Positions 11,056-23,400 of a DNA stretch of 64,000 bases are shown here, piece by piece. Source of the stretch: Parasponia andersonii (lineage: Eukaryota > Streptophyta > Magnoliopsida > Rosales > Cannabaceae); assembly GCA_002914805.1 (NCBI GenBank), contig JXTB01000036.1, positions 966,512-1,030,511 on the forward strand, written 5' to 3'. The notes beneath the pieces were generated by a model. The model worked only from the letters and a program-made list of their open reading frames with translations. It was not told where the DNA came from and made no database searches. A program made the translations under genes and the position numbers. Numbering within the stretch: position 1 is the first letter of the stretch; the number at the start of each line of letters is the position of its first letter.

Positions 11056-12085
11056 TCATTCATGATCATCATCATCAGATAGAGTCAGAAACCTGATCAT
11101 CTCATCTCATCTCATGATAATATATATATATATGTCGTATTCTCTGTTTCCACATCGTCGTTTCCATTTTAGGTACTATAAGAATCTTTGGTGTCGTATT
11201 TGGTTTGGTTTAGTTCGGTTGTTTGTTTGATCTATGTACGTATATGTATGTATTTACGTATGTATCACATTAAGGTGTAGAATTTTATGGAGTGTATCCT
11301 TACTTAATGATTAGTTTTTCTATTGTGCACTGTTTTGGTTTGGAAGTTTGTGATCGAATGACTTATATATCATATTAATGCAATGTCTTTCAATTTCTCC
11401 CAATTTTCGGGCCTTCTTATAATATAGCTATATACATATAGCTATTTTTTTCCGAATGAAGTAACATATAAAGTATTCTGTCAGTTGCTATTAGTATACG
11501 ACTTGGTCATGATTAATTTGGGCCGGTGATGAGTCACGAGAAGAAACAAAATGGTTGTTCGGATCCCATGTAATAAATATATATATATATACGTTCTTTG
11601 TATACGCCATATTGTCAGTGATCTGAAGTGGGGATATGAAATGAGTAGTATGTTTCAAGTGAAGAGACAATAAGCACTTAAAAACAATGACTTCTTTCGA
11701 CAACGCCATGATTTGATAGTTTCTATAGGTACTTGCAAAAAATAGAAAAATATGAACACGTGCGTGTGTGATTGTGTCAATTGCCTATAGGGCCATGTGT
11801 CATGGTTTAATTGGTTATGTGCGACTCGAATATTGGAAAAATCATAACATTTTGTTTCATTTGTCTGTGTTTGTCTAGTACCGTATGAATGCTCTCAATT
11901 GTCAAAGACTTTTAAAAGTATATGATAAAGTCAAAAATTAATAAAACAAAATTAATAAAGAATTTGTAAAACACCTAAAAGAAAAGTAGGGTACATGACT
12001 CAAAATTTTTTGATGTGATGTTGATATATATTGGTGGTGGTGGGATATATATATAAAAAAAATGAAAACGTGTACGCTACAAAGG

Positions 12086-12135
<50 letters not shown>

Positions 12136-13600
12136 GGCATATTTAGTACTAATTTAGTATTATTTTTTTTTATTTTGACTAATAAAAATTTATTATACAT
12201 ATTTTTTTATTATAAAAAGAAAAAAAAAATAATATTAATAATATATATTTTTTCATGTATTTCATTATAGTCATTGGATCATCGATGATCTAACGACTAA
12301 AAAAAAAATCTATATATGAGTAAAAAAAATACTTATAAAATTGATAACCATATATATATATATATAATCCCACTAATTAATTTTTCAGTATAGCATGGAT
12401 ATAAGAAGATCAGCAAAGAAATTGATACAGAAAAACTTCAAGAGGTCCAAGATAACTACTATAGCCATAATATTAATGATATTAATTAGAAAACCAATTT
12501 TTTTCCCCAAAAAGGGTTTATAAAGATAGGATTTGAACTAGTAATACTATTTTTAGTTGTTATGATATCCTAACTGGTTTTCCATTTGTCATTATCGACT
12601 TCATAACAAGTAGAATATTTATGACACTAATTTTCTCGAAAAAAATTAGAGTCGATATTCATATTATACTTATGTGTTATTTTTCATAATATTTTCGAAC
12701 AAATTAAAGTATCTACCCAAGTGACTTATAAATATTAGGAAATATTTCAACAAAAAAATTTTTAAAAAAATCCTTCATGGGTTCATGCATAATGTGACGT
12801 TCATTTGTGATCACTTTCTCAGTAATTGTAAAAGTATCCCTACATTTGTCTAATTAGAGGTTAAAACAAGTATCACTTAGAGCCAATGTTTGTTGACCAA
12901 AATCAAACGTGTGAAAAGAGAAAGAAATTAAGAATTTAAAAAATAAAGAAAAGAAAAGAAAAACTTAGCGGACTATATACCACAAAAACTCTTACTCCAT
13001 TAGACCGCATCAACTCGTGCGGTGTTTTCACTTATATGATTCAGTGCAGTTTGTAAAATCTTTAAACCACACGATGTAGTTCAGTGCGCGGTTTGGAGAA
13101 TTTTCACAGTCCAAACCATATCACACTGCAATATACTATATGTGATATTTTTAATTAGCTCTTTATTACTTGTTCAACTTTCGATATAAACGTTCGATTT
13201 TACATGGTATATTCTTATAACTAGAATGTAATTGATTTTTTTCTTTTGAAATAATTAAATTAGAAGTTAAAAAAAGTGATAAAATTCTAAATTTTAATCA
13301 ATAAAATTTTTAGACTTAAGGCCTTATTTATCAAGTTCAAGTCTAAATTATTTGTCCAAATTAACGTCATGATAATAAGCATGTTCACAACATCATGATA
13401 TCAAGTTGTAATGCTAATGCTTCAATGTTTTCTATTTTTTTATAGAGGGTTGATGAAGGAATCAATTAATATAATATAAGAGTATTTTAAAATCGTCCAA
13501 TAAAAACGAGAGATGGAGATAACACAGTTAAAAGGTAGGAGTGAGACATCATAGAACCCGTTGGCCAATCATATAAGATCAAACTTTTGTTGATTGGGTG
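11056..13600. other. 3' flank of FPF1 and intergenic DNA
   Basis: The 3' UTR probably reaches about 11300-11400. Beyond it lie TA microsatellites (11577-11590; 12088-12134; about 12349-12366) and AT-rich DNA. Around 13000-13130 there is a patch of repeated GCGGT/AGTGCGGTTTG words that looks like the inner part of a decayed DNA transposon; I could not find clean ends. No gene seen. Confidence 0.55.
12088..12134. repeat. (TA)n microsatellite
   Basis: About 23 TA units. Open frames coding for alternating Tyr-Ile on both strands here are artefacts of the repeat. Confidence 0.9.
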
Positions 13601-13686
13601 ATGATTCGGATGATTCTACACATGCACAGTAGGATACGAGGTCCCCCACCAATGAGAGCGGAGAGATTTTGGTTCGTGTGGATCTT

Positions 13687-13735
13687 CACGTGTAGCAGAT
13701 GCTGACACCTGACAGCCAATGGGTGGTGCCACGTG
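13687..13735. promoter_or_regulatory. Pair of G-boxes in an orphan promoter-like block
   Basis: CACGTG occurs at 13687-13692 (TTCACGTGTA) and again at 13730-13735 (GCCACGTGTC). The second is an ABRE-type core (CCACGTGTC) bound by plant bZIP and bHLH factors. CCAATGGG lies between them. The surrounding 13540-13760 is less AT-rich than its neighbours. No start codon or gene follows within 1 kb on either strand, so the target, if any, is unknown. Confidence 0.4.
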
Positions 13736-13759
13736 TCTCAATGGGTCTACTTCATGATC

Positions 13760-15540
13760 CCCAAGCTTTTTGCAATTGGAAAAAAGTTTCTGTGGGCTAA
13801 CTTTTGCACATCATTAATATTATACTCTTAAAAATATAGTAATTCAATAATAAACGAAGTACATTACCAAAAAAAATAATAATAATAAACAAATTAAAGT
13901 TATAGTGTTTTCTTGTCGTCCTCATGGAACGATTTATTTGGTAACCACATTGCTTTTGTTATAAAGAGCCTATCGAGATTAATTAAGCTAGCAAGTGTAT
14001 TTAAATTATTGAGATCTGAATATTATACAGAGAGATGCATTAGTTTGAAAGTTGAAACCGAACTATTTAAGACCAAGCAAATTTAAAGTCGGTTAAAAGT
14101 TAATTTTTCCATCAAATCCAAACAAACAGAACAAATCACTCCTCTAAAAGAAATGATAATTTAATCCACACCGATCTTTTTTTTTTTTTTTGGATAAAAA
14201 TAGGCTATTCAAGGAAATATTATTACCCAAGTAAAAGAGCTTCACTTATAGTATAAGAATAAGGATTACAATTTCAAACTCCTCAAAGAAAGGAAATAAA
14301 AAATGGATCACAAATGTAGTAAGATTTATAAATTGTCATAATTCTCTAAAAAAAAATAATAAGAGTGACCAGCAAGTTATTATCTTCAACACTGTTCCTG
14401 GATTGCGTTATTGACAGAGTAAACTATATGATTTCAATACCAATTAAGATTCACACCTATTAAAAAGAAAAACAACTCATTCGCTTAACAGATCTAAATC
14501 AAAGAATAAAATCTTGAATTTAAAATCTGATAAACAGACTTAAAATCCACATAATAAGTGATACTTCAACTTAGATATATACCAGGACTTATTATAAAAC
14601 TATAAGAAAACTGAAAAAAAAAAAAAATTTCTCATCCCTATGAGATGTTAAGGAGAGAGATGGAGGAGAGGCCGGAGAAGGAGAACGAGGCATTCCCTTT
14701 CTAGCTTTTACGAAAGCAGCAATAGAACTTCCTTTTTTGAGAAAGAAAATCAAATATAGAGAGAGAGAAATTAGGTTTAATCCACACCGTTTATAATCTG
14801 TTTGATTCATTTTTTTAATCAGTTTTATTAAATTACAAGTTGATAGTTTGAGCATTTTATAAAAAATAATAATAATAAACTATATAAATGAAAACAAAAA
14901 CAAGCTGATAGTTTGAAAGTTTGAAACTTAAACATGTTTTACCCTTAAATTTTGTTGTTTGGTAATAATGGGGCGGCTTAACTACCATGTTAGTAACTCA
15001 ATAAAATGAAACCTTAATCTGCAATTTAGTTTGGTTTCGTTCTTTACTTAAAACTACAAACTGAATTAACTTAACTGATTTATGAGAAATTCAATCCTAA
15101 TCAGACCCCTAATAATTTGTTTTGGCCAATTACTAATTTAGCTTAGTTTGGATTAGTCGCTTTCGTTGGTTGGGTCCGATGAACAGAAGTATAGAGGACA
15201 CCAAATTTTTGTAGCAGCCCTATGTACACTACAAGGTTTGCCACATGATTATTACAGAGTTAAGATAAACATAATTAAAAGGCAATGTTTATGCATCCCT
15301 TACATTAAGTCATGCTTATAATGTATGTGAAGTAGCTTTACGGTATCTGTTATGATTTCTTAGTAGTGTTACTATCAGGCATCAGCGTATATAGTTGATC
15401 TATGATTTTATATATTTTAGTATGTGCCAGACTAGTACTTTTTATTCTAGTTAAATTAGAAAACAGAGAGAGGAAGTAGAAGATGCATGAAAGTCATGGA
15501 GAGATGCTCACGATCAACTTGTTTCTTTGAGAATTAAGGA
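13760..15540. other. Intergenic, AT-rich, no gene seen
   Basis: Contains simple runs (poly-T at about 14177-14192, AAT repeats at 13875-13890 and 14860-14880, (GA)n at 14758-14770). The open frame over 14592-14855 spans simple sequence and has no recognisable domain. Confidence 0.5.
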
Positions 15541-15556
15541 ATTAATCCTATAAGTT

Positions 15557-15850
15557 TCAGAATATAGTTGTGGACCCGACCCATTTTCTCATCGGGTATC
15601 TCTTTCCCTCTTGCTCTATCATCATTCTTTCATAGATGAAATTAATTGTTTCTTTCCTATCTTTTCCCATTATATGCTTCTGCAGTATTTTATACATGGC
15701 CTTCTCGTTTTCTAGATGCAATTGGTGAATTTCTTCACATCTGGATAGGTCTTCTGGATACGGGTAATGATTTACTGCAGAACCTCGATAAAATGTGTTG
15801 CCTCTTTTATTGCTTTGATTTTTATATAAATCTGGTTGTCTATTATTCAA
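15557..15850 (-). other. Unrecognised open reading frame, 97 aa
   Basis: A minus-strand frame with protein-like composition: polar N-terminal half (NNRQPDLYKNQSNKRGN), then a charged, probably helical part (EEIHQLHLENEKAMYKILQ, KDRKETINFIYERMM), and an end RYPMRKWVGSTTIF. The frame is open upstream of the first Met to about 15880. I do not recognise the family. It lies 1 kb downstream of the RPA32 stop on the same strand. It may be the last exon of a broken gene, a gene piece carried by a transposon, or chance; codon makeup argues mildly against chance. Confidence 0.3.
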
Positions 15851-16287
15851 ACAAGTGGGTAATTCTAGTAAAACGAGCTTAACATAGAATTCTTTTCATA
15901 TTAATTTTTGACGAGTCTCAAGACTATAACCAAGCTCCGTTATCCGACCAGATACTTGTACTAAGTCAGATGAAAAACTTGCAACATACTTTTTCTAAGT
16001 TTTGTAATGAATGGTAGAATTTCATTTATTGATATTAATTTTAATACACACGAGAGGAAAACATTGGAACCTATCTTCAGATGCTACATAGTTTTGGTTC
16101 CTTGCTAAAGGACGGCTAAAACTTGTTTTTGTTCCTCACTGCACTAATTTTCTCGCTTCACTTCCATTATCTACAGCCCTGGATCAATTATCAATATATT
16201 CGATTGTTACATTCCACACAAAGTTCTTAAGATTAAAAAAAAACTCTACAAAGCATAGCAATCTTCAGAAAAAAACTTAAACACCGG

Positions 16288-16482
16288 CTAAATAGGATTG
16301 CTCGTTAGTGGTTGAATTCTCATCATATGAAGATGTGACTTCATTTCTTTCAAAATTTCATTGTTAGGCTCTGAGTTGGAAATTGCCGGGCATAATAACC
16401 TAACAGCTAACTGAGGCAAACTTCTCCGTCGTTGATAATTGTCAGAGATAAAGTACTGCATCTGCATGCATTGGCAAAGCAT
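16288..16482 (-). other. Unrecognised open reading frame, 64 aa
   Basis: A minus-strand frame ending LKEMKSHLHMMRIQPLTSNPI then stop. Less AT-rich and more protein-like than the surroundings, but with no family I recognise. It sits between the unrecognised frame at 15557-15850 and the RPA32 3' end, all on the same strand, so the two could be remains of one gene or part of an extended RPA32 3' UTR. Confidence 0.25.
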
Positions 16483-16888
16483 CCAAATCGTCGAAATATG
16501 ATCTAAAGAAATTTGGCAATAAGAGGTTAGTACTAAGCTATTTCCAATGTGAACAGCTATTTTAACTACCTAAATTATGAAACTCAGTCAACCAAATACA
16601 ATATAGTTTTAAGTTTTTTCGCTAATAAAATTCAAGAAGTTCGGTGATAATCCATATATGCTAATGGCTAAATCTTTTGGGGGAAGGTGGGAAAGAACTT
16701 CTACAAAGCACAGGATTAAACAGGTCTGGTTTCAGTTCAACAAAATAGATGTCCTATAATTCCAGCAGAAACCATTAAAAACTTTGAACGTCCTAATAAA
16801 TAAGAAGTGAAGAGATTGCATGTAAGGGAGCACTAGAAATATACAATAATAGGATTATGAAGGTTCTCCATGCGGAAGATTAGCAACC

Positions 16889-17670
16889 CTATGCGGCTGA
16901 TTTGAAGTGAAATTCATCAATAGTTGAATATATCAAACCTTCATCTTCGAGTGATCTAATCGATTCCCTGGCAAAACAGAGTGAGATTTAATGATTTTGA
17001 TATGTTTACCTTTATACGCATTGCATACCTCAAAATATTCTTAAAAAAAAGTATATATATAAGAAGAGAATTTACATAATTTTCTCCGCAGGAATTTTTA
17101 GCTGTTGGGAAAGTTCGTCTCTATGTATTCCCTTTTCCTTCCCACTGCAATCAGGATCCCGTTGAAATGAGAACATGAAAGGTTTTAATGTAACATGAGA
17201 GAATTCTGACAAGCAGAGTTGTCGTAATATATGATATCAAAGAATTCACACCACAAGGCCTACTAACCATAAGGAAAAGCACAAAACTGAAGGGGGAAAA
17301 GAAGTATACGATAAAAAGACAATCTTGGTGCAACACTCACATGCTTGAAGGCAGTTGCAGATAGTCAAGTACCAATTGATCACACCCCTTTTGTCCGTCG
17401 AAACTAATTTGCCCAGATAACTACAAGTAACTGTGTCAACCCTAAGCATCAAAAGCTACATCTTGAAAAGAAACCATGTCAGCCAGAACGCACACCTGAT
17501 TTGATGGGGCTGTCTGATATCCATTTGATCCACTTCTCACAGGAGTGCTGAAAGCTGAGTCTGATGACTGAGGCCGAGTAACAGCATTTCCTTGCTGCTT
17601 CAATCAGCATGAAGATGTCAGTTAATACATTATGGCTTAAGATTTGAACATTCCCCCTCGAGATAAGGCA

Positions 17671-17750
<80 letters not shown>

Positions 17751-20415
17751 AACATCAGAAATTCTATTTACCTGAGATTTGGAACCCTGCAAGTAGTTGT
17801 GTATGCATTCGATAAAGTGAAATGAAATTTCATCAAAGTTTGTCACAGGCCTGAAACACATGAAATGACCAATTTAAGTATTACCAGATAATCTATTATT
17901 ACAGACAGAATAGACCAGGAGGAAATTATTCAGGTTTTATTTTTCATTACATGCTTCTAGCTCTACAATTATTTTCAGATTCATCCGTTTAACTAAAAAA
18001 CTCTATGTAACTGGAAAAAAGGCAATAGTATTAAAATTCTCATAAGAAGAAATGTAAAGGACTAACAACAAAATATAGTCAAATTGTCATCACTACAATA
18101 CAAGAGCTTCCTAGTCCCCAATTTCTCTAGATTTTATCCAAATCTAACCCAATTAGTATATGCCTCTTTATTTAGCCATCATGTCAAAACTAATGTGCTT
18201 TATATCTCTCTCCACAAGTAGATTCCTATGTTAGCATATCTAAAAGCTACTTATCTGCACTTGAGCATCATTTCTGTTATGTGTTCAGATCATAAAAAAT
18301 AAAATTCGTATTTTGGTAAACACTGTAACACTCTCCAGATGACTACTAAAGCCATTTTAAACTTCCTTCCACATAAATGGGAAGAGTATATCCAGAGCTG
18401 AACATATCTTACAATCAATGGACAGCCATGCACATTACATATCTGACAATCCATCCACGTACAGAGAAGGGAAAGACTCACAGCATCAAAGAAACAAACA
18501 GGGTTACAGAAGCATCTACCCTTTCAAAGTAAGAATTTGTTTCTGTTCTACTTCTACTTGTAATTTTGCAGTTGTAGGTTAAACTTTGTCTATTACGGCT
18601 GAAGCACGTCAAGTTTAAGTTATTTGTTTCACTGCATGTTATCAACCATATCCCATACCTGAAGCTATGGAAAATCAAACCATTCTAGACTACAAGCAAG
18701 TGCGCTTTTATTCTTTTTCTAATTTATTTTGAATTAATGCAAACGACATTTTCAGAATTACACGTAACCATTCTGATGAAATGGCACTGCGTGGATAACA
18801 GTTATACAAAAAAATATCCATATAAGTTCCTATCCAAAACTTTGCAGGAGCGTATTTGAAGACATTTGACAAAGAAATTCACAAAAAAAAAAAAAAAACA
18901 AAATGTAATAACAAGACCAAAAACTGTTATAGCCAAGCGGGATCATACCTCACAGAGAAGGCAACCAATTGTCGGGTACCTTGAAAAATTTTCAAGTGCC
19001 CATTAACTCGAACATACATGCCATCCCTAATTCAAAACAAAAATAAAATATAGATCATGAGGACCTCATAATGCTATGGAACACCATTACGTATTCTACA
19101 AAACGTGGCTGGAACTTACTCTATTCCTTCCATTTCCTTAGCATCAAAGTTCTCATTCACCCTGACAACATATTAAACCCAGGCTTTAACTAGTTATCAA
19201 CAATATACAAGCGTAGATGCATCGAAATATCCAGCCACTGACATATAGGAAGCATCATTTTAGCTCACATACAGATACTCCACTAATCTATTTATGTATG
19301 TCTCATCAAGTACTTTCATGTGAAAACTATTGGATTTTACATATTGTAAGAACCTTTTCAGCTCACATAGTCAGATTTGCATAGATTTTATCTCTTAATC
19401 AATTTTCTAACGAGATTCTACTTTACTGTACAAATTGAATTTGCATGCACAAAAGAAATTACCATCTTCTGCAGTTGATTCGTCCTGTTCCATCGTCAAG
19501 GAAAATACTAACGTCGGTATTTCTCTCCTTTTTGTCAGACACCAGTCCAACGAGAGTAACCTAAAGCAAGCAACTAGACGTCAAAAATCCCCAACGCGAA
19601 GGAAAACAGAAAAAGAAAAAGGCAGACAAAATCCTAGTTTAATATAATAATCAATAATCTATATGCAAATTTTGTAAGCGAATAGCAGAATTAAAGTTGG
19701 GGAAATTACTTCCACAAGCATATATTTATGACATAAAGAGGGTATTACATTGGCAGCTTCCACGCCATTGATCACAAAATTTGATTTCTCATCACCAGAA
19801 TGATACGCTTCGCTGATCTGCTTCACAGTCACTGGAATCAAGCCATGAGTTTCCCGACTCTGCAACAGTAGTGGAAACGGATATAAAATTAAGATAACAG
19901 AGATCCGTACTCCTCATTACAAAAAATCAAAACCCCAAAATGAAAATACACCTGTCCATCATGCTTTATATATACATCTGAATATACATATATGCATATG
20001 CATCTGAGACTATAATTAAACCATTTTCTCTCTCCTTAAGATAAATTCTTAGCATATAGACAATAAATTATACTAAAATACCTTAATCAACTTAAAAACC
20101 CCCAATTTAGGTCCGATTCAAGACACGAATTTGAACAATAGTTGTGGATATAAGAGAAATGCAAACCATCTAATCTAGATCTGATCGTGGGCACTATAGA
20201 CAAGAACGAGATTAGGTCGCTTCCCTATTCTACATAAGTTCCTTTCCCGCATTTTCTCGGAATCCAAACAGGAGATAGGCATATTTCAAAGAAAATAGAG
20301 ATGGGCTTACCTTGGCCGGTGAAGGACCAGCGTCGTTCAACTGTGTTGACTGCAAAGACACAAACCCACCGCCGGAGAAGGCGGAGGTGGCGTCGAACTG
20401 GCTGGCGGAGAACAT
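16889..20415 (-). CDS. RPA2: Replication protein A 32 kDa subunit (RPA2), 279 aa, 10 exons
   Basis: RPA32 is the middle subunit of the nuclear RPA heterotrimer, which coats single-stranded DNA in replication, repair and recombination. Exons (minus strand): 20415-20311, 19859-19749, 19560-19463, 19161-19120, 19026-18949, 17850-17772, 17594-17496, 17420-17341, 17144-17076, 16967-16889. All introns are GT-AG and all phases join in frame. The protein begins [18 protein letters not shown], the Ser/Gly-rich N-terminal region phosphorylated in this family. It then has the OB-fold (about residues 40-170: [57 protein letters not shown]), a linker, and a C-terminal winged helix (about 205-279: [45 protein letters not shown]). 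The length equals the Arabidopsis RPA2A I remember. The start of exon 7 could be 17597 instead (one extra Gln). Confidence 0.93.
17675..17748. repeat. Long (TA)n microsatellite in RPA32 intron 6
   Basis: About 36 TA units lie between exon 6 (ends 17772) and exon 7 (starts 17594). It comes within about 25 bp of the intron 5' splice site, so length changes could affect splicing. Confidence 0.9.
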
Positions 20416-23400
20416 CTCTGAAAACCCTAGAGAGAGATTGAGAGAGAGAGAGAGAGTTTGGGGTGAATCTAAATCGACTGGAGGCAGTTTTGGCTCGAAA
20501 ATGCGCACCGTTTTCCCGCCAAGTTATAATTTTCCCGCTAGGCTCTCGCGGTTTTGGGGTTATTTACGATTTTAACCCTTGGGTGAATATACAGTTCTTT
20601 TATATTTATTTATGGGTAAATTTAAGAAAAATACCCGAAATTTAAGAGTTTAGCGATTCAAAACATAAAATTTGGATTCTGTAAAATAATATTATAAAAT
20701 TAAGAATTTTAGAAAATTAATAACCTAGAATTGGCTTTTAGACCAATTTTCATAACAAAAAGACAATAACATTCTCTTATTAGTTTTTATTATTCTTATT
20801 GATTTTGGGCATATTATTATATTTTACGGATTAGAGTAATTCAAAAAGTTAACTTATAGTATTAATTATCAAAAATTTTAAATCTCATGATATTATTTTA
20901 TAGAGTCTAAATTTCAATGTTTAAATTATAGTTTACTATAAGTTATCTTATGATAAACTGTAAAAAAAAATATTCTAAAATTTAATTGTTCTTTAATTTC
21001 TTTTTAAACACTGTATTTTCGTTTCTAGTATCTAAAGTAGTGTCTTTGATTTGTAAATTATCATAAATGACCTACTGAACACAAAACTATTAGACAAATC
21101 TCATTGTACCATTTTAGTCCTTAAATAATTAAAAATATGTTACATAATCCTTATACACTTATAATTCAGTATTGGTCAACTTGGAAAAAAGTTTAATTTT
21201 CATCCATTTCTATTAAATTTTAATGAAAATGGTTATATAAAAAAAAAATACTCAAATGAACAATTTTGTTAATTTAAAATGAGTAATTTTAAAGTTTAGG
21301 TGCACACTCAATCAAACTTGTTTGAAACCTACTCTATTTTGTTATATTGCATGCCAAATTCTACGGATTTAGATGAGTTTAAGTGTTAAAAAAAATCTCT
21401 CAGCCAGACAAGGCTAGCGAATTATCCAATCACTTTGTGGTCAAATTTTGAAGTCAAAATATTTTAGGTGCTCATTAGGGGTAATAATAGTGATACTCGT
21501 TGCATTTGGCAAACTTTACTTTGGAAACACAATGATTTTAACTTTTTATCTATTGGTGTAAGATGGCAAAAAACATTGTTTGACGATGAATTAAAATCTC
21601 ACGCTTAGTAAGTTTCACTTTGTTACTCCTTTACGAATAATGCTAAATATTTCACTTTGTTTTCTATTATCTTTTTCCGCCTCATGTTTTATTATTTATT
21701 TAGCATGTTGACTATATTAAAAAAAAAATACAATGGAATACATACGTCAATCAATGAGACAAGAAACGGAAAAAAAAAAAAAAAAGAGTAAAAAAGAGAG
21801 TGGTATACCATTCCTCCTCCTCGTAATGTTGTGAGCCAAATTTATGGTGGAAAGTTGTTTTGTTTTTGTTTGTTAGTTGTTTTTATATATAAACAATTCA
21901 ATGCTATCGAACCTGCTTGGAACTATGAGATAAGGGATCAATAGAAGGATTGATGCTTTGATTTGGACAATAGTTCGCCGAAGATGACATCTAACGGTGT
22001 AGGAGAAGACATGTTAGTAAGAAGTCATTACAAGTAGTAGGCAGTTAACTGTCCCAAGCATGCAAGTATGCCTGTTTAATTATGTGTGATTTAATTCTTC
22101 GAGTTTTCATAACAAATAGCCCTTTTTAAGAAACAAACACTTTTTTAATATATAAAAAAAAAAAAAAAAAGATACAACCACTTTTCTCATCTAGTTGCTA
22201 AACGGCCTTTTTTAAAAAAATTTATTTTCTAGCTAAATGGCCATTTATCAGGCCATCAGTATAAGTTTTTGTATTGTACTATTTAGACTAAGTTTATTTG
22301 ATATACTATAGACTAAAAATGATATATTGACCATTTTGCTACTACAATTTAATTAACCACTTTGCTGCTAAAACAAACACACTGGGTCATTTTTAATATT
22401 GTGTTTGAAATTGACATTTACTATTGAGAGGCCCAAAATTTGCCATTTTGCTCAAAGCTCCTTTTGTTTTAATAATAAAACGGGGCAACCAAAGTATTAC
22501 ATACCTCTCGTGGGTATTATCGTAAGAGTCTCCTAGACGCTGACAAAAATATTCGCTAAAGGCCACACGCGAGGAGTCCTGACTATCGGGAGATAACCGC
22601 GTCAACTTAGCCTCATCGAATGTGGCTAGGTGCAGGATACACGTGATAAAAATTAGGTATTGCAAGGTATTTTTAGAAAAAACAAATTAGAAAAATACGG
22701 TGGTTCTGTTTTTTCAGTTTTAGTATGGTTTTTACTAGAAAAAAATATCATTTTTTAAAAAATATCACTTTTTAAAATAGTAAATGGTTGCCATAACAAA
22801 TTTTTTATTATTGGTAACTATTGACCAAATATATTTATAACGGGTAACTAATAATCGTAATTAGATTTTATAAACTACTAATTAGTAATTATTTTAAAAA
22901 TAGCATTTTTCTAAAACGTTTTTAAAAAATGTTATTTTTTGATAAAAAGGGTTTGTAAAAAGGAAAAAAAAACTGACCTTTGCAATTTTATATATATTTT
23001 TTGTTTATAGATAGAAGTGTTAGAAACCTACATGGGGCTGTGGTCTTAGGTATTCTACATCAAGTCATGGGCTAACAAAAAGCAAACTTTGACATTTAAG
23101 GCCCCCAACAGGACCACCTATCACTTGAATCCGTAACTATAAACCCATTTATGTTCACGGTAAACTTTACCGCTAGGTCAACTCACTCGGTTTACGGTAG
23201 ATATTTGTACTATTATACAAAATGTCAATAGTAAAGTCATAGCTTCTCTTTCTAGTAAGATGGTCGGCTCCCTCCAAGGATGACATGGGTGAAAGCTGGA
23301 ATTATCCTCAATTTGCTTCAGTTAAATATTTTTTTATTAGAGTCAGATATATTGACAATAGTACAAACTCGTAACAATAATATTGTCTACCTATTATTAT

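Noticed and set aside
12000..12270. Overlapping open frames on both strands coding for Tyr-Ile repeats
   Set aside because: They are translations of a (TA)n microsatellite. The same holds for those at 9905-10090, 17479-17861, 29345-29584 and 39536-39736.
22393..22665. 90-codon minus-strand frame in the RPA32-ABC1K1 spacer
   Set aside because: It is not AT-biased at its centre, but there is no domain, no splice context and no neighbouring support. It could be a transposon scrap.
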